Shown here piece by piece: positions 54,871 through 63,945 of a DNA stretch of 64,000 nucleotides (the stretch's first letter is position 1; each line of letters opens with the position of its first letter). Origin of the DNA: Dehalococcoidia bacterium. GTDB taxonomy: Bacteria > Chloroflexota > Dehalococcoidia > Bin125. A program made the position numbers and the translations under genes. The notes under the pieces were generated by a model that did no database searches, was not told the origin of the DNA, and worked only from the letters and a program-made list of their open reading frames with translations. The stretch covers positions 177,338 through 241,337 of the forward strand of contig JAJDXE010000001.1 in NCBI GenBank assembly GCA_022825265.1, in the 5' to 3' direction.

Positions 54871-54931
54871 ACCCACAGCCTACGGAGCGGGTGACATATG
54901 CGCTGATATGGATGCCCCTGCAGATGCCTCG

Positions 54932-56179
54932 CTAGTTCACCAACAACGGCAGTTCGTCGCCCGGTTCGGCTCGGTGCGGCATCAGGATCAGGGCGGCGTT
55001 CTGACCGTGAGCCCCGTAGGCAGCCGTCGCCGCGCCGACGATCCGGTCCTCGTAGAGCTTCGGCACGAATCCCAATTGGCAGGCGATGTCCTCTTCCTCG
55101 AAGGTCGCGTGCGGAGGAATCTTGCGCTGGTCGACGATCATCGCCGCCGCCACCGCCGAGAGCGCGCCCGACGCGCCGACGGTGTAGCCCACGTTCGGCG
55201 TCGTCGTGGTGGCGTACATATCGAGCGTCCGCCGTCCGAAGGCCCGCTCGATGATGTCGGTCTCGCGCTCGTCGCCGAGCTTGCTGCCCAGCCCCGCCGC
55301 GACCACGACGTCGACTTCCGAGGGTGAGATCTCACCGCCCAGCAGCGCGTCTCCGGTTGCGCGCCGGGCGACCTCGACATCGGTCGGCGCCTGGCCGTCG
55401 CCCATCGGCCCGGAGGTCATCGCTTCGCCGGCGATCTCGGCGTACACGTGAATGCCTCGTTGGGCGGCGAGCTGCCGATCTTCGAGCATCAAGGCAGCGG
55501 CGCCCTCACCGAGCACCATGCCCTGCCGGTTGGCGTCGAACGGTCGCTGTGCGTTCGCGGCATCCGATTGGTCCAGCAGGCCGGATGACTCATACGCGTT
55601 CCAGACTTCGGGACGCAACGGCGCTTCCGCGCCGATCGCGATCGCCGCGCGTATGACCCCTGAGCGGATCAGCTGGGTCGCAAGCACGACCGCGCCAAGC
55701 CCTGATGCCCCGCCCATCGAGACGGTCATCACCGGGCCGGCGATGTTCAGCCCCAGCGAAGCGCCCGAGAGTCCCGAACCCATCGCCGCCCAGCCGTCGC
55801 CGTCGCCGGGATGTCCAAGGCCGGTGACCGCACCGACGGCGAAGGCATTCTGCTGATTGAACTCGATCCGTGCGTCGGTCTGCGCCTGGATCGCAGCGTC
55901 GAGCGCTAGCTGCGAGGCCCGATCCATTCGACCCAGCAACCACTCCGGCGCACCCGAGGGTCCGCGCCAGGATTCATCGACCTGGCCGGCGGCGGCTGCA
56001 CGCGGCGCCTCAAACGCGGTGAGCGGCGAGGTGCATACTCGACCGTCGCACAGCGCCGACCAATAGTCGGCGGCCGTGAGTCCGGCAGCCGTGACCGCTC
56101 CGACACCGGTGATCACCACGCGTCGGCGTTCGCCTAGATGCTCATCGAAGGTGCCTCGAAGCGGTCCGCCACTGACCAT
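54932..56179 (-). CDS. ketosynthase-fold protein without catalytic residues
   Basis: A 415-residue thiolase-fold protein that follows FabF throughout: RRVVITGVGAVTAAG at the start, FDANRQGMVLGEGAAALMLE, and GYTVGASGALSAVAAA near the end. The three catalytic positions differ: Cys reads Gly in VSMGGASG (near 157), the first His reads Ala in VAAGLGSKLGDERE, and the second His reads Tyr in NVGYTVGASG; the nearby Lys is Thr. Condensation is thus not possible. A chain-length-factor-like or scaffold role is one option. No ketosynthase partner or acyl carrier protein is adjacent. AGAGGG precedes the ATG. Confidence 0.8.
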   Translation of the reverse strand: MVSGGPLRGTFDEHLGERRRVVITGVGAVTAAGLTAADYWSALCDGRVCTSPLTAFEAPRAAAAGQVDESWRGPSGAPEWLLGRMDRASQLALDAAIQAQTDARIEFNQQNAFAVGAVTGLGHPGDGDGWAAMGSGLSGASLGLNIAGPVMTVSMGGASGLGAVVLATQLIRSGVIRAAIAIGAEAPLRPEVWNAYESSGLLDQSDAANAQRPFDANRQGMVLGEGAAALMLEDRQLAAQRGIHVYAEIAGEAMTSGPMGDGQAPTDVEVARRATGDALLGGEISPSEVDVVVAAGLGSKLGDERETDIIERAFGRRTLDMYATTTTPNVGYTVGASGALSAVAAAMIVDQRKIPPHATFEEEDIACQLGFVPKLYEDRIVGAATAAYGAHGQNAALILMPHRAEPGDELPLLVN

Positions 56180-56255
56180 CGCTCGACCCTCTCTTCGCGC
56201 TCATTTGCCTCGTCGTTGAGGTGTTCTGTCGACCACGCTGGAGCTGTGAATTCCT

Positions 56256-56284
56256 TTGCCGATTGCCGGAAACGCTGCTACGAT
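56256..56284 (+). promoter_or_regulatory. sigma-70-type promoter of hrcA
   Basis: TTGCCG (56256-56261) and TACGAT (56279-56284) with a 17-nt spacer form a -35/-10 pair. The start point would fall at the beginning of the CIRCE element, which is the usual arrangement. Confidence 0.65.
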
Positions 56285-56291
56285 TACCCCG

Positions 56292-56318
56292 TTAGCACTC
56301 TCGCTAGGAGAGTGCTAA
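56292..56318. promoter_or_regulatory. CIRCE operator (HrcA binding site)
   Basis: TTAGCACTC, nine bases, then GAGTGCTAA: a perfect match to the CIRCE consensus. HrcA bound here represses the hrcA-grpE-dnaK-dnaJ unit; heat titrates GroEL and releases it (established for CIRCE systems). Confidence 0.97.
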
Positions 56319-56366
56319 GTGCAGCCTAGCGGAGCTTTCCGGACGGAACACGACTCGGTACGAGCC

Positions 56367-57452
56367 ATGACCTCCGAACAGTTGTCAGACCGACGCGCCG
56401 GCATTCTGCAGCTCGTCATCCAGGACTACATCGAGACGGCAACGCCGGTTGCCTCGCGTCACGTCGTGGAGAAGTACGCCCTGCCGGCGTCGCCAGCCAC
56501 GATACGGCACGAGATGCACGCGCTCGAACAGGGCGGTTACCTGACGCACCCGCACACGTCTGCCGGGCGCGTGCCCTCGAACCGCGGCTATCGACACTTC
56601 GTCCAGTCGCTCATGGGCCACGCCGAGCTCGGCATGGCCGAGCAGGCCTCCGTCCGTCACCAGTTTTTTCAGGCTGCGCCGGCCGTCGACGAGTGGGTCG
56701 AGCTGGCCGCGACGGTGCTTGCCCGATCGCTGGGCCTGCTGGTCATCGTCGCGCCGCCACACCCGGAACGACTCCGCGTTCGACAGCTGGAGCTGATCTC
56801 GTTGAACGAACTGCTCGTCCTGATGATCGTGGTCGTCCAGGAAGCGCGGATGATCCGCCAGTTGATGCCCCTGCCTCAGCCAATCGAGGTCGATGAGCTC
56901 GACGATCTCGCAACCCGGCTCTCCTGGATGCTGCGCGGCCAATCAGCGCCCGACGTCCGCGAAGCCGCGCGCCAGGCGATCGATGCGCCCGACACGCACC
57001 CAGTCGAACACTTCGTGCTTGACACGTTGGCCCAGGTGCTCGACCGCGACGCGCAGCGCGCGGGCGTGCCGGCGATCGCCGGTCTGGGCGGCATGATGGC
57101 GCAACCCGAGTTCCAGCAGGAACCGGAGCGCTCACTCGAATTGATCGAGCTGGTCGATCAGCACGCCGCCGAAGACCTGATCCCACCGGGCGTGATCGAC
57201 GACGTCACGATCGACGGCGCGATGCACGTGCTGATCGGCGACGACCATCCGACCAAACTGTTGCAGGACTGCTCGCTCGTGCTCGCGCCGTACAGCTCCT
57301 CAACCCTCACGCCGGACTCCCCTGAGATTCCCGGCTACGTCGCGGTCATGGGCCCCACGCGAATGAACTACCCGCGCAGCATCGCCGCCGCGCGCTTCTA
57401 CTCGCAGCTCCTCCAAGAGATGATCGACGCCGTCTATGGAGTCAGCCGATGA
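56367..57452 (+). CDS. hrcA: heat-inducible transcriptional repressor HrcA
   Basis: Repressor of class I heat-shock genes through CIRCE. The winged-helix N-terminus has RRAGILQLVIQDYIETATPVASRHVV, ALPASPATIRHEMHALEQGGYLTHPHTSAGRVPSNRGYRHFV. The C-terminal dimer/GAF-like part ends with YVAVMGPTRMNYPRSIAAARFYSQLL. From ATG 56367 it has 361 residues, near the usual 340-350. A GTG at 56319 directly abuts CIRCE and would leave no room for a leader, so it is not the start. It overlaps grpE by 4 nt. Confidence 0.96.
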   Translation: MTSEQLSDRRAGILQLVIQDYIETATPVASRHVVEKYALPASPATIRHEMHALEQGGYLTHPHTSAGRVPSNRGYRHFVQSLMGHAELGMAEQASVRHQFFQAAPAVDEWVELAATVLARSLGLLVIVAPPHPERLRVRQLELISLNELLVLMIVVVQEARMIRQLMPLPQPIEVDELDDLATRLSWMLRGQSAPDVREAARQAIDAPDTHPVEHFVLDTLAQVLDRDAQRAGVPAIAGLGGMMAQPEFQQEPERSLELIELVDQHAAEDLIPPGVIDDVTIDGAMHVLIGDDHPTKLLQDCSLVLAPYSSSTLTPDSPEIPGYVAVMGPTRMNYPRSIAAARFYSQLLQEMIDAVYGVSR

Positions 57453-58030
57453 GCCATGACAGCCAGTCCATTGACCAGATTGATGAAGTGCTTGAATCAG
57501 ACCCCGAAGCCGATCCAACCGTAGAACCAGCCGATGAGCTGGAAGCGCTGCGCCAGGAGTCGGCCCGCAACTATGCCGGCTGGCAGCGAGCCCAGGCCGA
57601 CTTCGAGAACCTCAAGCGGCGCTCCGCCCAGGATGTCCGCGATCGGGTGCAGCAATCGCAGCGCGCAATCCTCTTGGACCTCCTCGACCTGGCCGACGAT
57701 TTCGAACGGGCCAACCGCGAAGCGCCCGCCGACGACTCCAACGCCGACGATCCCTGGCGGCAGGGGGTGGAGCTGATCTCGCAAAAGCTCAACGCCTTGC
57801 TGCTGCGCCAACAAGTGAAGCAGATCGAGACGCTCGACCAACCATTTGATCCTGAGTTCCACGAAGCGGTTGGCCATCTACCCGGCCAACACAACGAGAT
57901 CGTCGCCGTATTGCGGACCGGTTACACGGTCGGCAGCCGAATCCTGCGGGCGACCCAGGTGATGGTCGGCGACGGCTCGATCGAACCACCCCAATCCACC
58001 GACGAAGCAGAAGACGAAGCTACTGAGTAG
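57449..58030 (+). CDS. grpE: nucleotide exchange factor GrpE
   Basis: Exchange factor for DnaK. An acidic N-terminus is followed by the long dimer helix with [19 protein letters not shown] and [14 protein letters not shown], and the C-terminal beta domain with [22 protein letters not shown] and [17 protein letters not shown]. The 193-residue length is normal. It starts in an ATGA overlap with hrcA and is followed 10 bp later by dnaK. Confidence 0.96.
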   Translation: MSHDSQSIDQIDEVLESDPEADPTVEPADELEALRQESARNYAGWQRAQADFENLKRRSAQDVRDRVQQSQRAILLDLLDLADDFERANREAPADDSNADDPWRQGVELISQKLNALLLRQQVKQIETLDQPFDPEFHEAVGHLPGQHNEIVAVLRTGYTVGSRILRATQVMVGDGSIEPPQSTDEAEDEATE

Positions 58031-58040
58031 GAGAATCTCC

Positions 58041-59942
58041 ATGCCCGGACGAGTCATTGGCATCGACCTCGGCACCACCAACTCCGCCGTCGCCGTTATG
58101 GAAGGCGGCGAGCCGACCGTGATCCCCAACGCCGAAGGCAACCGCACTACCCCGTCGGTCGTCGCGCTGACCAAGACCGGCGAGCGCATCGTCGGCACGG
58201 CCGCCAAGCGCCAGGCGGTCACCAATCCCGAGGACACGCTGTTCTCGGTCAAGCGGCTCATGGGCCGCCGCTTCGAAGATGCCGACGTGCAGGGCGCGGT
58301 CGGCCGCTTGCCCTACACCGTGGACGCAGCGGAGAACGGCGACGCCCGCGTGACGATGGGCGGCAACTCGTATTCGCCGCCCGAGACCGCGGCCATGGTG
58401 CTGCAGAAGCTTAAGGCCGACGCCGAGGCGTACCTGGGCGAGACCGTCAACGAGGCGGTGATCACCGTCCCGGCCTACTTCAACGACTCGCAGCGCAACG
58501 CGACCAAGGACGCCGGGCGGATCGCCGGGCTGAACGTGTTGCGCATCATCAACGAGCCGACCGCGGCGTCGCTGGCCTACGGGCTCGAGAAGACCGAGGA
58601 CCACTACATCGCCGTCTACGACCTCGGCGGCGGCACGTTCGACATCTCGATCCTCGAACTGGGCGAGGGCACCTTCCAGGTCCGCTCGACCAACGGCGAT
58701 ACCTTCCTCGGCGGCGACGACTTCGACCAACGCCTGATGGATTACCTCGTCGACGCCTTCCGCAAGGAGCAGGCGATCGACCTGTCGCAGGACCGGATGG
58801 CCTTGCAGCGGCTGAAGGAAGCCGCCGAGCGGGCCAAGGTCGAGCTGTCGACCACGCAGTCGACCGAGATCAACCTGCCCTACATCACCGCCGACGCCTC
58901 CGGCCCCAAGCACTTCACCCATACGCTGACCCGCGCGCAGCTTGAGCAGCTCGTGCTCGACCTCGTCGAGAGCACGCTCGAGCCCTGCCGCAAGGCGCTC
59001 GACGACGCCGGCATCAGCCGCGATCAGATCGACGAAGTCGTCCTCGTCGGCGGCCAGACGCGGATGCCGCTGGTCCAGCAGAAGGTCGAGCAGTTCTTCG
59101 GCAAGGAGCCGCACCGCGGCGTCAACCCGGACGAGGTCGTGGCGCTTGGCGCCGCGATCCAGGCTGGCGTGCTGCGCGGCGAGGTCAAGGATGTCCTCCT
59201 GCTCGATGTCACACCGCTGACCTTGGGCATCGAGACGCTGGGCGGCGTCTCGACCCCGCTAATCACCCGCAACACGACCATCCCGACCTCGAAGTCGCAG
59301 GTCTTCTCGACCGCCGCCGACAACCAGTCGCAGGTCGAGATTCACGTCCTCCAGGGAGAGCGCGAGATCGCCGGCGGCAACAAGTCGCTGGGCAAATTCA
59401 TCCTCGATGGGATCCTGCCTGCCCCGCGCGGCATGCCGCAGATCGAGGTCACCTTCGACATCGACGCCAACGGCATCCTCAACGTGGGCGCCCAGGACAA
59501 GGGCACGGGCAAGGAGCAGCGAATCACGATCCAGGGTTCCTCCGGTCTCTCCGACGACGAGATCGCGGCGATGCAGCGTGATGCCGAGGAACATGCCGAG
59601 GAGGACAAGAAGCTGCGCGAACTCGCCGAAGTCCGCAACCGCGCCGAGACCACGGCGTACGAGGCGGAGAAGGTGCTCAGCGATCAGGAAGACAAGATCG
59701 ACGAAGAGCTCAAGACTGAGATGCAGGGCAAGATCGAAGCCCTGCGCAACACGCTCGAGTCGGAGGAACCGAGCACGATCCAGACCGCGCTTGATGATCT
59801 CAACACGACCCTGATGAAGGTCGGCGAGAAGATCTACGGCCAGCAGGAACCGGCCGGAGCCACTGCCGACATGGGCGGCGCTGGAGGCGCAGCTCCGCCG
59901 CCCGACGACGACACGGTCGAAGGCGAGTTCCGCGAGGTCTAG
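58041..59942 (+). CDS. dnaK: Hsp70 chaperone DnaK
   Basis: ATP-driven chaperone. The nucleotide-binding domain starts [14 protein letters not shown] and carries [16 protein letters not shown] and [13 protein letters not shown]; the substrate domain carries [22 protein letters not shown] and [29 protein letters not shown] blocks. The C-terminus is Gly-rich, ends VEGEFREV, and follows the bacterial type. 633 residues is usual. TAGGAG sits before the ATG. Confidence 0.98.
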   Translation: MPGRVIGIDLGTTNSAVAVMEGGEPTVIPNAEGNRTTPSVVALTKTGERIVGTAAKRQAVTNPEDTLFSVKRLMGRRFEDADVQGAVGRLPYTVDAAENGDARVTMGGNSYSPPETAAMVLQKLKADAEAYLGETVNEAVITVPAYFNDSQRNATKDAGRIAGLNVLRIINEPTAASLAYGLEKTEDHYIAVYDLGGGTFDISILELGEGTFQVRSTNGDTFLGGDDFDQRLMDYLVDAFRKEQAIDLSQDRMALQRLKEAAERAKVELSTTQSTEINLPYITADASGPKHFTHTLTRAQLEQLVLDLVESTLEPCRKALDDAGISRDQIDEVVLVGGQTRMPLVQQKVEQFFGKEPHRGVNPDEVVALGAAIQAGVLRGEVKDVLLLDVTPLTLGIETLGGVSTPLITRNTTIPTSKSQVFSTAADNQSQVEIHVLQGEREIAGGNKSLGKFILDGILPAPRGMPQIEVTFDIDANGILNVGAQDKGTGKEQRITIQGSSGLSDDEIAAMQRDAEEHAEEDKKLRELAEVRNRAETTAYEAEKVLSDQEDKIDEELKTEMQGKIEALRNTLESEEPSTIQTALDDLNTTLMKVGEKIYGQQEPAGATADMGGAGGAAPPPDDDTVEGEFREV

Positions 59943-60037
59943 GCGCGAGCTCCAGGTCTGTTGGTCTGTGGCTCGTCTCGCGGCTGCGCTTGACGGTACC
60001 CTGATCGCACTTCCGCGCCCAACGACGAAACTGCCTG

Positions 60038-61162
60038 ATGGCTCAATCCGACGACTTCTATGAGATTCTCGGCCTCTCGCGTGAGGCGTCGCAGGACGAC
60101 ATCCGTCGCGCCTTCCGCAAGCTGGCGATGGAGCACCATCCCGACCGCGTGACCGACCCGGCGCAGAAGGAGGCCTCGGAGGCCAAGTTCAAGCGCATTG
60201 CGGCGGCCTACGAGGTGCTCTCCGACCCGGAGAGCAAGGCCAAGTACGACCAGTACGGCTCGGTCGGCGCGTTCGCCCAGGGGACCGGGTTTGAGGGCTT
60301 CGACTTCGGCGGCTTCGGCGACATCTTCGATGCCTTCTTCGGCGGTCGACGCGCGGCCGGACCGATCCGCGGCGGCGACTTGCGGATCCGGATCGAGCTC
60401 GAATTCGAGGAAGCCGTCTTCGGTTGCGAAGAGGAGATTCGAGCGTCGCGGTTGGAGCACTGCACCGTCTGCGGCGGTTCGGGCGGCGAGCCCGGCACCC
60501 AGCGCGTGCCCTGCGAAGTCTGCGGCGGCTCCGGCGAGATCCGCCGCACCCAGAGCAACGTCTTCGGACGTTTCGTCAACGTCGCGCCCTGCGAGCCCTG
60601 CGAGGGCGAGGGCGCGGTAATCGAGCACCCCTGCAAGTCCTGCGGCGGGATTGGCCGTGAACAGCGCAACCGACGACTCAAGGTGAAGATTCCCGCCGGG
60701 GTCACCGACGGCGCGCAGATGCGACTCTCGGGCGAGGGCGATGCGGGATTGCGCGGTGGACCAGCGGGCAACCTCTATGTCGACATCGCCGTGCGACCGC
60801 ACGAGTTGTACCTGCGCGACGGGAACGACTTGATCCTGCCGCTGCACCTTAACGTCGCCCAGGCTGCGCTCGGCGCAACGGTCAACATCCCCGGGATCAA
60901 CGGTCACGACCAACCGCTCAATGTGCCCGCCGCGACACAGCACGGCCACGAGTTCCGACTGCGAGGCGAAGGCGTTCCACATCTGCGAGGACGTGGGCGC
61001 GGCGACATGCGCGTGCAGGTCAATGTCGTCGTGCCGACCAAGCTGACCAACGAGCAGCGTGAGCTGTTCGAACAACTCGCCGAGCTGCTGGACGAGCCGA
61101 CTCATCGCGGCGGAGACGACGACGGCGTGTTCTCGCGCATTCGCGGAGCGTTCACCAATTAG
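60038..61162 (+). CDS. dnaJ: Hsp40 co-chaperone DnaJ
   Basis: Stimulates the ATPase of DnaK. The J domain (residues 5-70) has HHPD. A Gly/Phe-rich region follows (about 78-105), then four zinc-binding CxxCxGxG-type repeats: CTVCGGSG, CEVCGGSG, CEPCEGEG and CKSCGGIG. The peptide-binding C-terminus has VKIPAGVTDGAQMRLSGEGDAG. The 374 residues are usual. A TACCCT hexamer (59997-60002) in the 95-bp gap after dnaK may give it an own promoter. Confidence 0.96.
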   Translation: MAQSDDFYEILGLSREASQDDIRRAFRKLAMEHHPDRVTDPAQKEASEAKFKRIAAAYEVLSDPESKAKYDQYGSVGAFAQGTGFEGFDFGGFGDIFDAFFGGRRAAGPIRGGDLRIRIELEFEEAVFGCEEEIRASRLEHCTVCGGSGGEPGTQRVPCEVCGGSGEIRRTQSNVFGRFVNVAPCEPCEGEGAVIEHPCKSCGGIGREQRNRRLKVKIPAGVTDGAQMRLSGEGDAGLRGGPAGNLYVDIAVRPHELYLRDGNDLILPLHLNVAQAALGATVNIPGINGHDQPLNVPAATQHGHEFRLRGEGVPHLRGRGRGDMRVQVNVVVPTKLTNEQRELFEQLAELLDEPTHRGGDDDGVFSRIRGAFTN

Positions 61163-62072
61163 TCGGTCGCCGAAGCTGCTCCGGGTCGCCATCAGCGTCG
61201 ATGCGGCACAGGCCGAACTTGCTGTCACCGCCTGGGAACTGGCCGGCGTCCACAACTCCAGCGTTGAGTATCTGCTCGACGAACCGGCCGAGGAACCCTG
61301 GCCCGGCCACGACAACCGCCCGCTGCGCGGCGGTCGAGCGGAAGTGGCGGCATATCTGACCGACGAGCGGTGGCGGGAGATCGAGGACGCTGCGCGGGGG
61401 TCGGCGGCCCGTCTGCTCGGCGGAGAGCCGACGTTTGAAGCCAAGCGGTTGCCCAACCGCGACTGGCGCACCGCCTGGCACGACCACTTCGACCTCGTAC
61501 GGATCCCCGGCGCGAGGCCGATCATCATCCGTCCGCCGCACATTCCTTATGAGGCCAAACCGAGCGAAGTGGTGATCGACCTCGTCCCTGGACTTGCCTT
61601 TGGCACCGGTCAGCACCAGTCGACCAGACTTTGCCTCCGCCTCCTTGCCGACCTGATCGAGGGCGGCGAGCGGGTGCTGGATGTGGGAACTGGGAGCGGC
61701 ATCCTGGCGGTGGCTGCCGCCAAGCTCGGAGCCGAGTCGGTACTCGCGACCGATATCGACCCGCTGGCGGTCGACGCGGCGCGGCAGACGGTTCGGCAGA
61801 ACCGGCTCTCGGAACGGGTCGAGGTGCGGGAAGGGTCGATCCCGTCGGACGAGCAGTTCGATGTCGTCGTCGCCAACCTGACGGCGGACATCCTGCAGTA
61901 CCTGGCGAGCGACCTCAGCCGCGCCTTGGCGCCGGGTGGCCGCATGATCGCAAGCGGGCTGATCGCCGCTCGTCAGGATGAAGTGACTCAGACACTGACC
62001 GAGGCTGGACTCACACTTGAGTCCGTCCGGGGCGAGGACGAGTGGGTCGCGTTGTTGCTGTCTCGATCCTGA
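61158..62072 (+). CDS. prmA: ribosomal protein L11 methyltransferase, probably with an ATT start
   Basis: Trimethylates ribosomal protein L11. The N-terminal substrate domain starts SPKLLRVAISVDAAQAELAVTAWELAG. The SAM domain has LDVGTGSGILAVAAAKLG, ATDIDPLAVDAARQ, the catalytic-type VVANLTADIL and GGRMIASGL. Also DLVPGLAFGTGQHQSTRLCL is a PrmA signature. The start is a problem: between GTG 61059 (deep in dnaJ) and the conserved part there is no ATG, GTG or TTG. ATT at 61158, overlapping the dnaJ stop and 9 nt after GGAG (61145-61148), gives 304 residues, the family length. Confidence 0.88.
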   Translation: MSRSPKLLRVAISVDAAQAELAVTAWELAGVHNSSVEYLLDEPAEEPWPGHDNRPLRGGRAEVAAYLTDERWREIEDAARGSAARLLGGEPTFEAKRLPNRDWRTAWHDHFDLVRIPGARPIIIRPPHIPYEAKPSEVVIDLVPGLAFGTGQHQSTRLCLRLLADLIEGGERVLDVGTGSGILAVAAAKLGAESVLATDIDPLAVDAARQTVRQNRLSERVEVREGSIPSDEQFDVVVANLTADILQYLASDLSRALAPGGRMIASGLIAARQDEVTQTLTEAGLTLESVRGEDEWVALLLSRS

Positions 62073-62090
62073 GTCGGTCAGCGAACGCGG

Positions 62091-62870
62091 CTACCAGGCT
62101 GGTGAGGCGCCGCCGTCGATGTTGATGGCGCAGCCGGAGATGAAGCTGGCCGGGCCGGAGGCGAGGAAGACGATCATGTTGGCCGCTTCCTCCGATGTTC
62201 CGATCCGTTTGACCGGGATGCGCTCGCCGACGCTGTCGAGGAACTCTTCGTAGGTCGCGTCGGGCATCTGCGCCTGGTGGAATCCGTGCCACTGGGCCGA
62301 GTCGACCGAGCCGATGCAGGCGGCGTTGACCAGGATCTGGTCGGACGCGACCTCCTTGCTCAGGGCCTTGGTCATGGCCAGGCCGGCGGCTCGCGAGGCT
62401 GCGGTCGGCATCGAGCCGGCGCCGGGCGTCTTGCAGCCGATGTTGAGCAGATTGACGATCCGTCCGCCGCCGCGCTCGCGCATCGAGGGGATGCAGAGCT
62501 TGGCCAGGCGGATGCCGCCGTAGAGCTTGAGGTCGAGGTCGACCGCCCAGGTCTCGATGTCGTGCGATTCAATCATGCCGGAGGACGACTGGCCGGCGTT
62601 GTTGATCAGGATGTCGACGCCGCCGAAGCGCTCGACGGTTTCGGCGACGAGGCGTTCGCAGTCGGCGTCGGAGGTGACGTCCATGGACATCGCCAGGCAC
62701 TCGCCGCCGGCGGCTTCGACGGCCGCCTGCGCTTCGTCCAGCGGCCCCTGGCGGCGGGCGCCGATCGCCACCTGCGCGCCTTCCCGGGCGAGCAGGATCG
62801 CCGTCGCCCGGCCGATGCCCTCTGAGCCACCCGTCACGATCGCCACTTTGCCGCGCAAGCCGAGGTCCAT
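62091..62870 (-). CDS. short-chain dehydrogenase/reductase family protein with altered YxxxK
   Basis: A 259-residue SDR. TGGSEGIGRATAILLAREGA is the cofactor motif, MDVTSD, ILINNAGQSSSG and GRIVNLLNIG follow, and the C-terminus INIDGGASPAW is classical. Where the catalytic YxxxK is expected the sequence reads TAASR within MPTAASRAAGLAMTKALSKEV, so the Tyr and Lys are Thr and Arg. I have seen SDR groups with such SRAAG motifs; their reaction is unclear to me. The frame is open far upstream antisense to rsmE, but ATG 62870 is the natural start. Confidence 0.8.
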   Translation of the reverse strand: MDLGLRGKVAIVTGGSEGIGRATAILLAREGAQVAIGARRQGPLDEAQAAVEAAGGECLAMSMDVTSDADCERLVAETVERFGGVDILINNAGQSSSGMIESHDIETWAVDLDLKLYGGIRLAKLCIPSMRERGGGRIVNLLNIGCKTPGAGSMPTAASRAAGLAMTKALSKEVASDQILVNAACIGSVDSAQWHGFHQAQMPDATYEEFLDSVGERIPVKRIGTSEEAANMIVFLASGPASFISGCAINIDGGASPAW

Positions 62871-62954
62871 GATCAGCCCGTCCGTTCTATTCGATTCCTG
62901 TATCGTTCGTTTCCCAGCGGAGTCTAACGCTCGTCTTGAGGGAGGCTCGGCGCG

Positions 62955-63755
62955 ATGACGCGGCACGACGACTCGCAGCAGGACGTTTCCGAGGCGCTTG
63001 GGCTGGTGCCGCGCTACTTCCTGGACGAGTCGGCGCGGGTCGAGGACGAGCGGATCACGATCAGCGGGGGGAAGGCGAACCGGCTCAAGCGGGTGATGCG
63101 GGTGCGGCGCGACGACCGGCTCGAACTGGTGCATCCCGCGACCGACCGGCTGTACTGGGCGGTGGTCGAGCGGGTGACGCGCGATGACGTGATCTGCGAG
63201 GTGATCGAGAGCCGTCCGCGGCGCGCGTTGCCGCCGCCGCGGATCGTGATTTCGGCCTCGCTGATCCGGCCGCAGCGGTACGACTTCATGATCGAGAAGG
63301 CGACCGAGCTCGGTGTGGACGAGATTCGTCCGGTCTGGTCGCAGCGGGCGATCATCCGCGGCGACGCGGCGCAGCGGCTGCATCGCTGGCGTCGGCTGGC
63401 GACCGAGGCGGCGGAGCAGTGCCGGCGCGAGTACCGCCCGGAGATCCACGCGCCGATGGAGGTCGTGGACCTGATCCAGGAGGAGCCGAGCCCGAACTGC
63501 GTGCGCTTGCTGGCGTCGGCGCTTGAGCCGGACCAGCGGATTGCGCCGATCTTCCAGTCGCGGCGCGAGGACGGGTTGCCTGAGCCGGACCCGGTGCACC
63601 TGCTGATCGGTCCGGAGGGCGGGTACACGCCCGAGGAGGCCGAGCTCGCCCGAAGACACGGCTGGCAGCCGTTCTCGCTGGGCAACCGGCCGTTGAGAGC
63701 TGAGACCGCGGCGATTATTGCGATCGCATTGACGCTGGAGGCTGCTCGGTCGTAG
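62955..63755 (+). CDS. rsmE: 16S rRNA (uracil(1498)-N3)-methyltransferase
   Basis: Methylates U1498 of 16S rRNA. A PUA-like N-terminal domain (VPRYFLDES, GGKANRLKRVMRVRRDDRLELV) precedes a SPOUT domain with PQRYDFMIEKATELGVDEIRPVWSQRAII, LLIGPEGGYTPEEAEL and LGNRPLRAETA, all RsmE signatures including the knot. 266 residues is normal. GAGGGAGG precedes the ATG. The order dnaJ-prmA-rsmE is kept in many bacteria, though here the SDR gene intervenes on the other strand. Confidence 0.95.
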   Translation: MTRHDDSQQDVSEALGLVPRYFLDESARVEDERITISGGKANRLKRVMRVRRDDRLELVHPATDRLYWAVVERVTRDDVICEVIESRPRRALPPPRIVISASLIRPQRYDFMIEKATELGVDEIRPVWSQRAIIRGDAAQRLHRWRRLATEAAEQCRREYRPEIHAPMEVVDLIQEEPSPNCVRLLASALEPDQRIAPIFQSRREDGLPEPDPVHLLIGPEGGYTPEEAELARRHGWQPFSLGNRPLRAETAAIIAIALTLEAARS

Positions 63756-63808
63756 GGGCGAGGGGGACGGTGATGCTCCGCTCGGCGATCGAGGTCTGGG
63801 CCCCGCGT

Positions 63809-63825
63809 CCCTGGTCAAGCCAGGG
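63809..63825. repeat. inverted repeat after rsmE
   Basis: CCCTGG-TCAAG-CCAGGG forms a 6-bp stem 54 nt after the rsmE stop. No T-run follows. It may be part of a dispersed intergenic element. Confidence 0.4.
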
Positions 63826-63901
63826 GCAGGCAAGCACGGGGCATCGGACTGGGAAGACAGGCCGAGGTACGGCGGGATCGTGAGCGCGGTGGGCCCCCTC
63901 C

Positions 63902-63935
63902 GCCCCTTCGGGGCACCTCCCCCACGGGGGGAGGT
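63902..63935. repeat. double-hairpin intergenic element
   Basis: GCCCC-TTC-GGGGC (63902-63914) is followed at once by ACCTCCCCC-ACG-GGGGGAGGT (63915-63935). Two adjacent GC-rich palindromes of this look are a known style of dispersed repeat in GC-rich bacteria. They lie between rsmE and the end of a convergent gene and could act as a two-way terminator. Confidence 0.6.
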
Positions 63936-63945
63936 CTTGAGGGGG

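Noticed and set aside
59939..61543. A 534-codon open frame antisense to dnaJ and prmA
   Set aside because: Shadow of real genes; composition is low-complexity and no motif is present.
62871..63833. Upstream extension of the SDR frame to 580 residues
   Set aside because: The extension is antisense to rsmE and unlike any protein; SDR start at 62870 fits the family.
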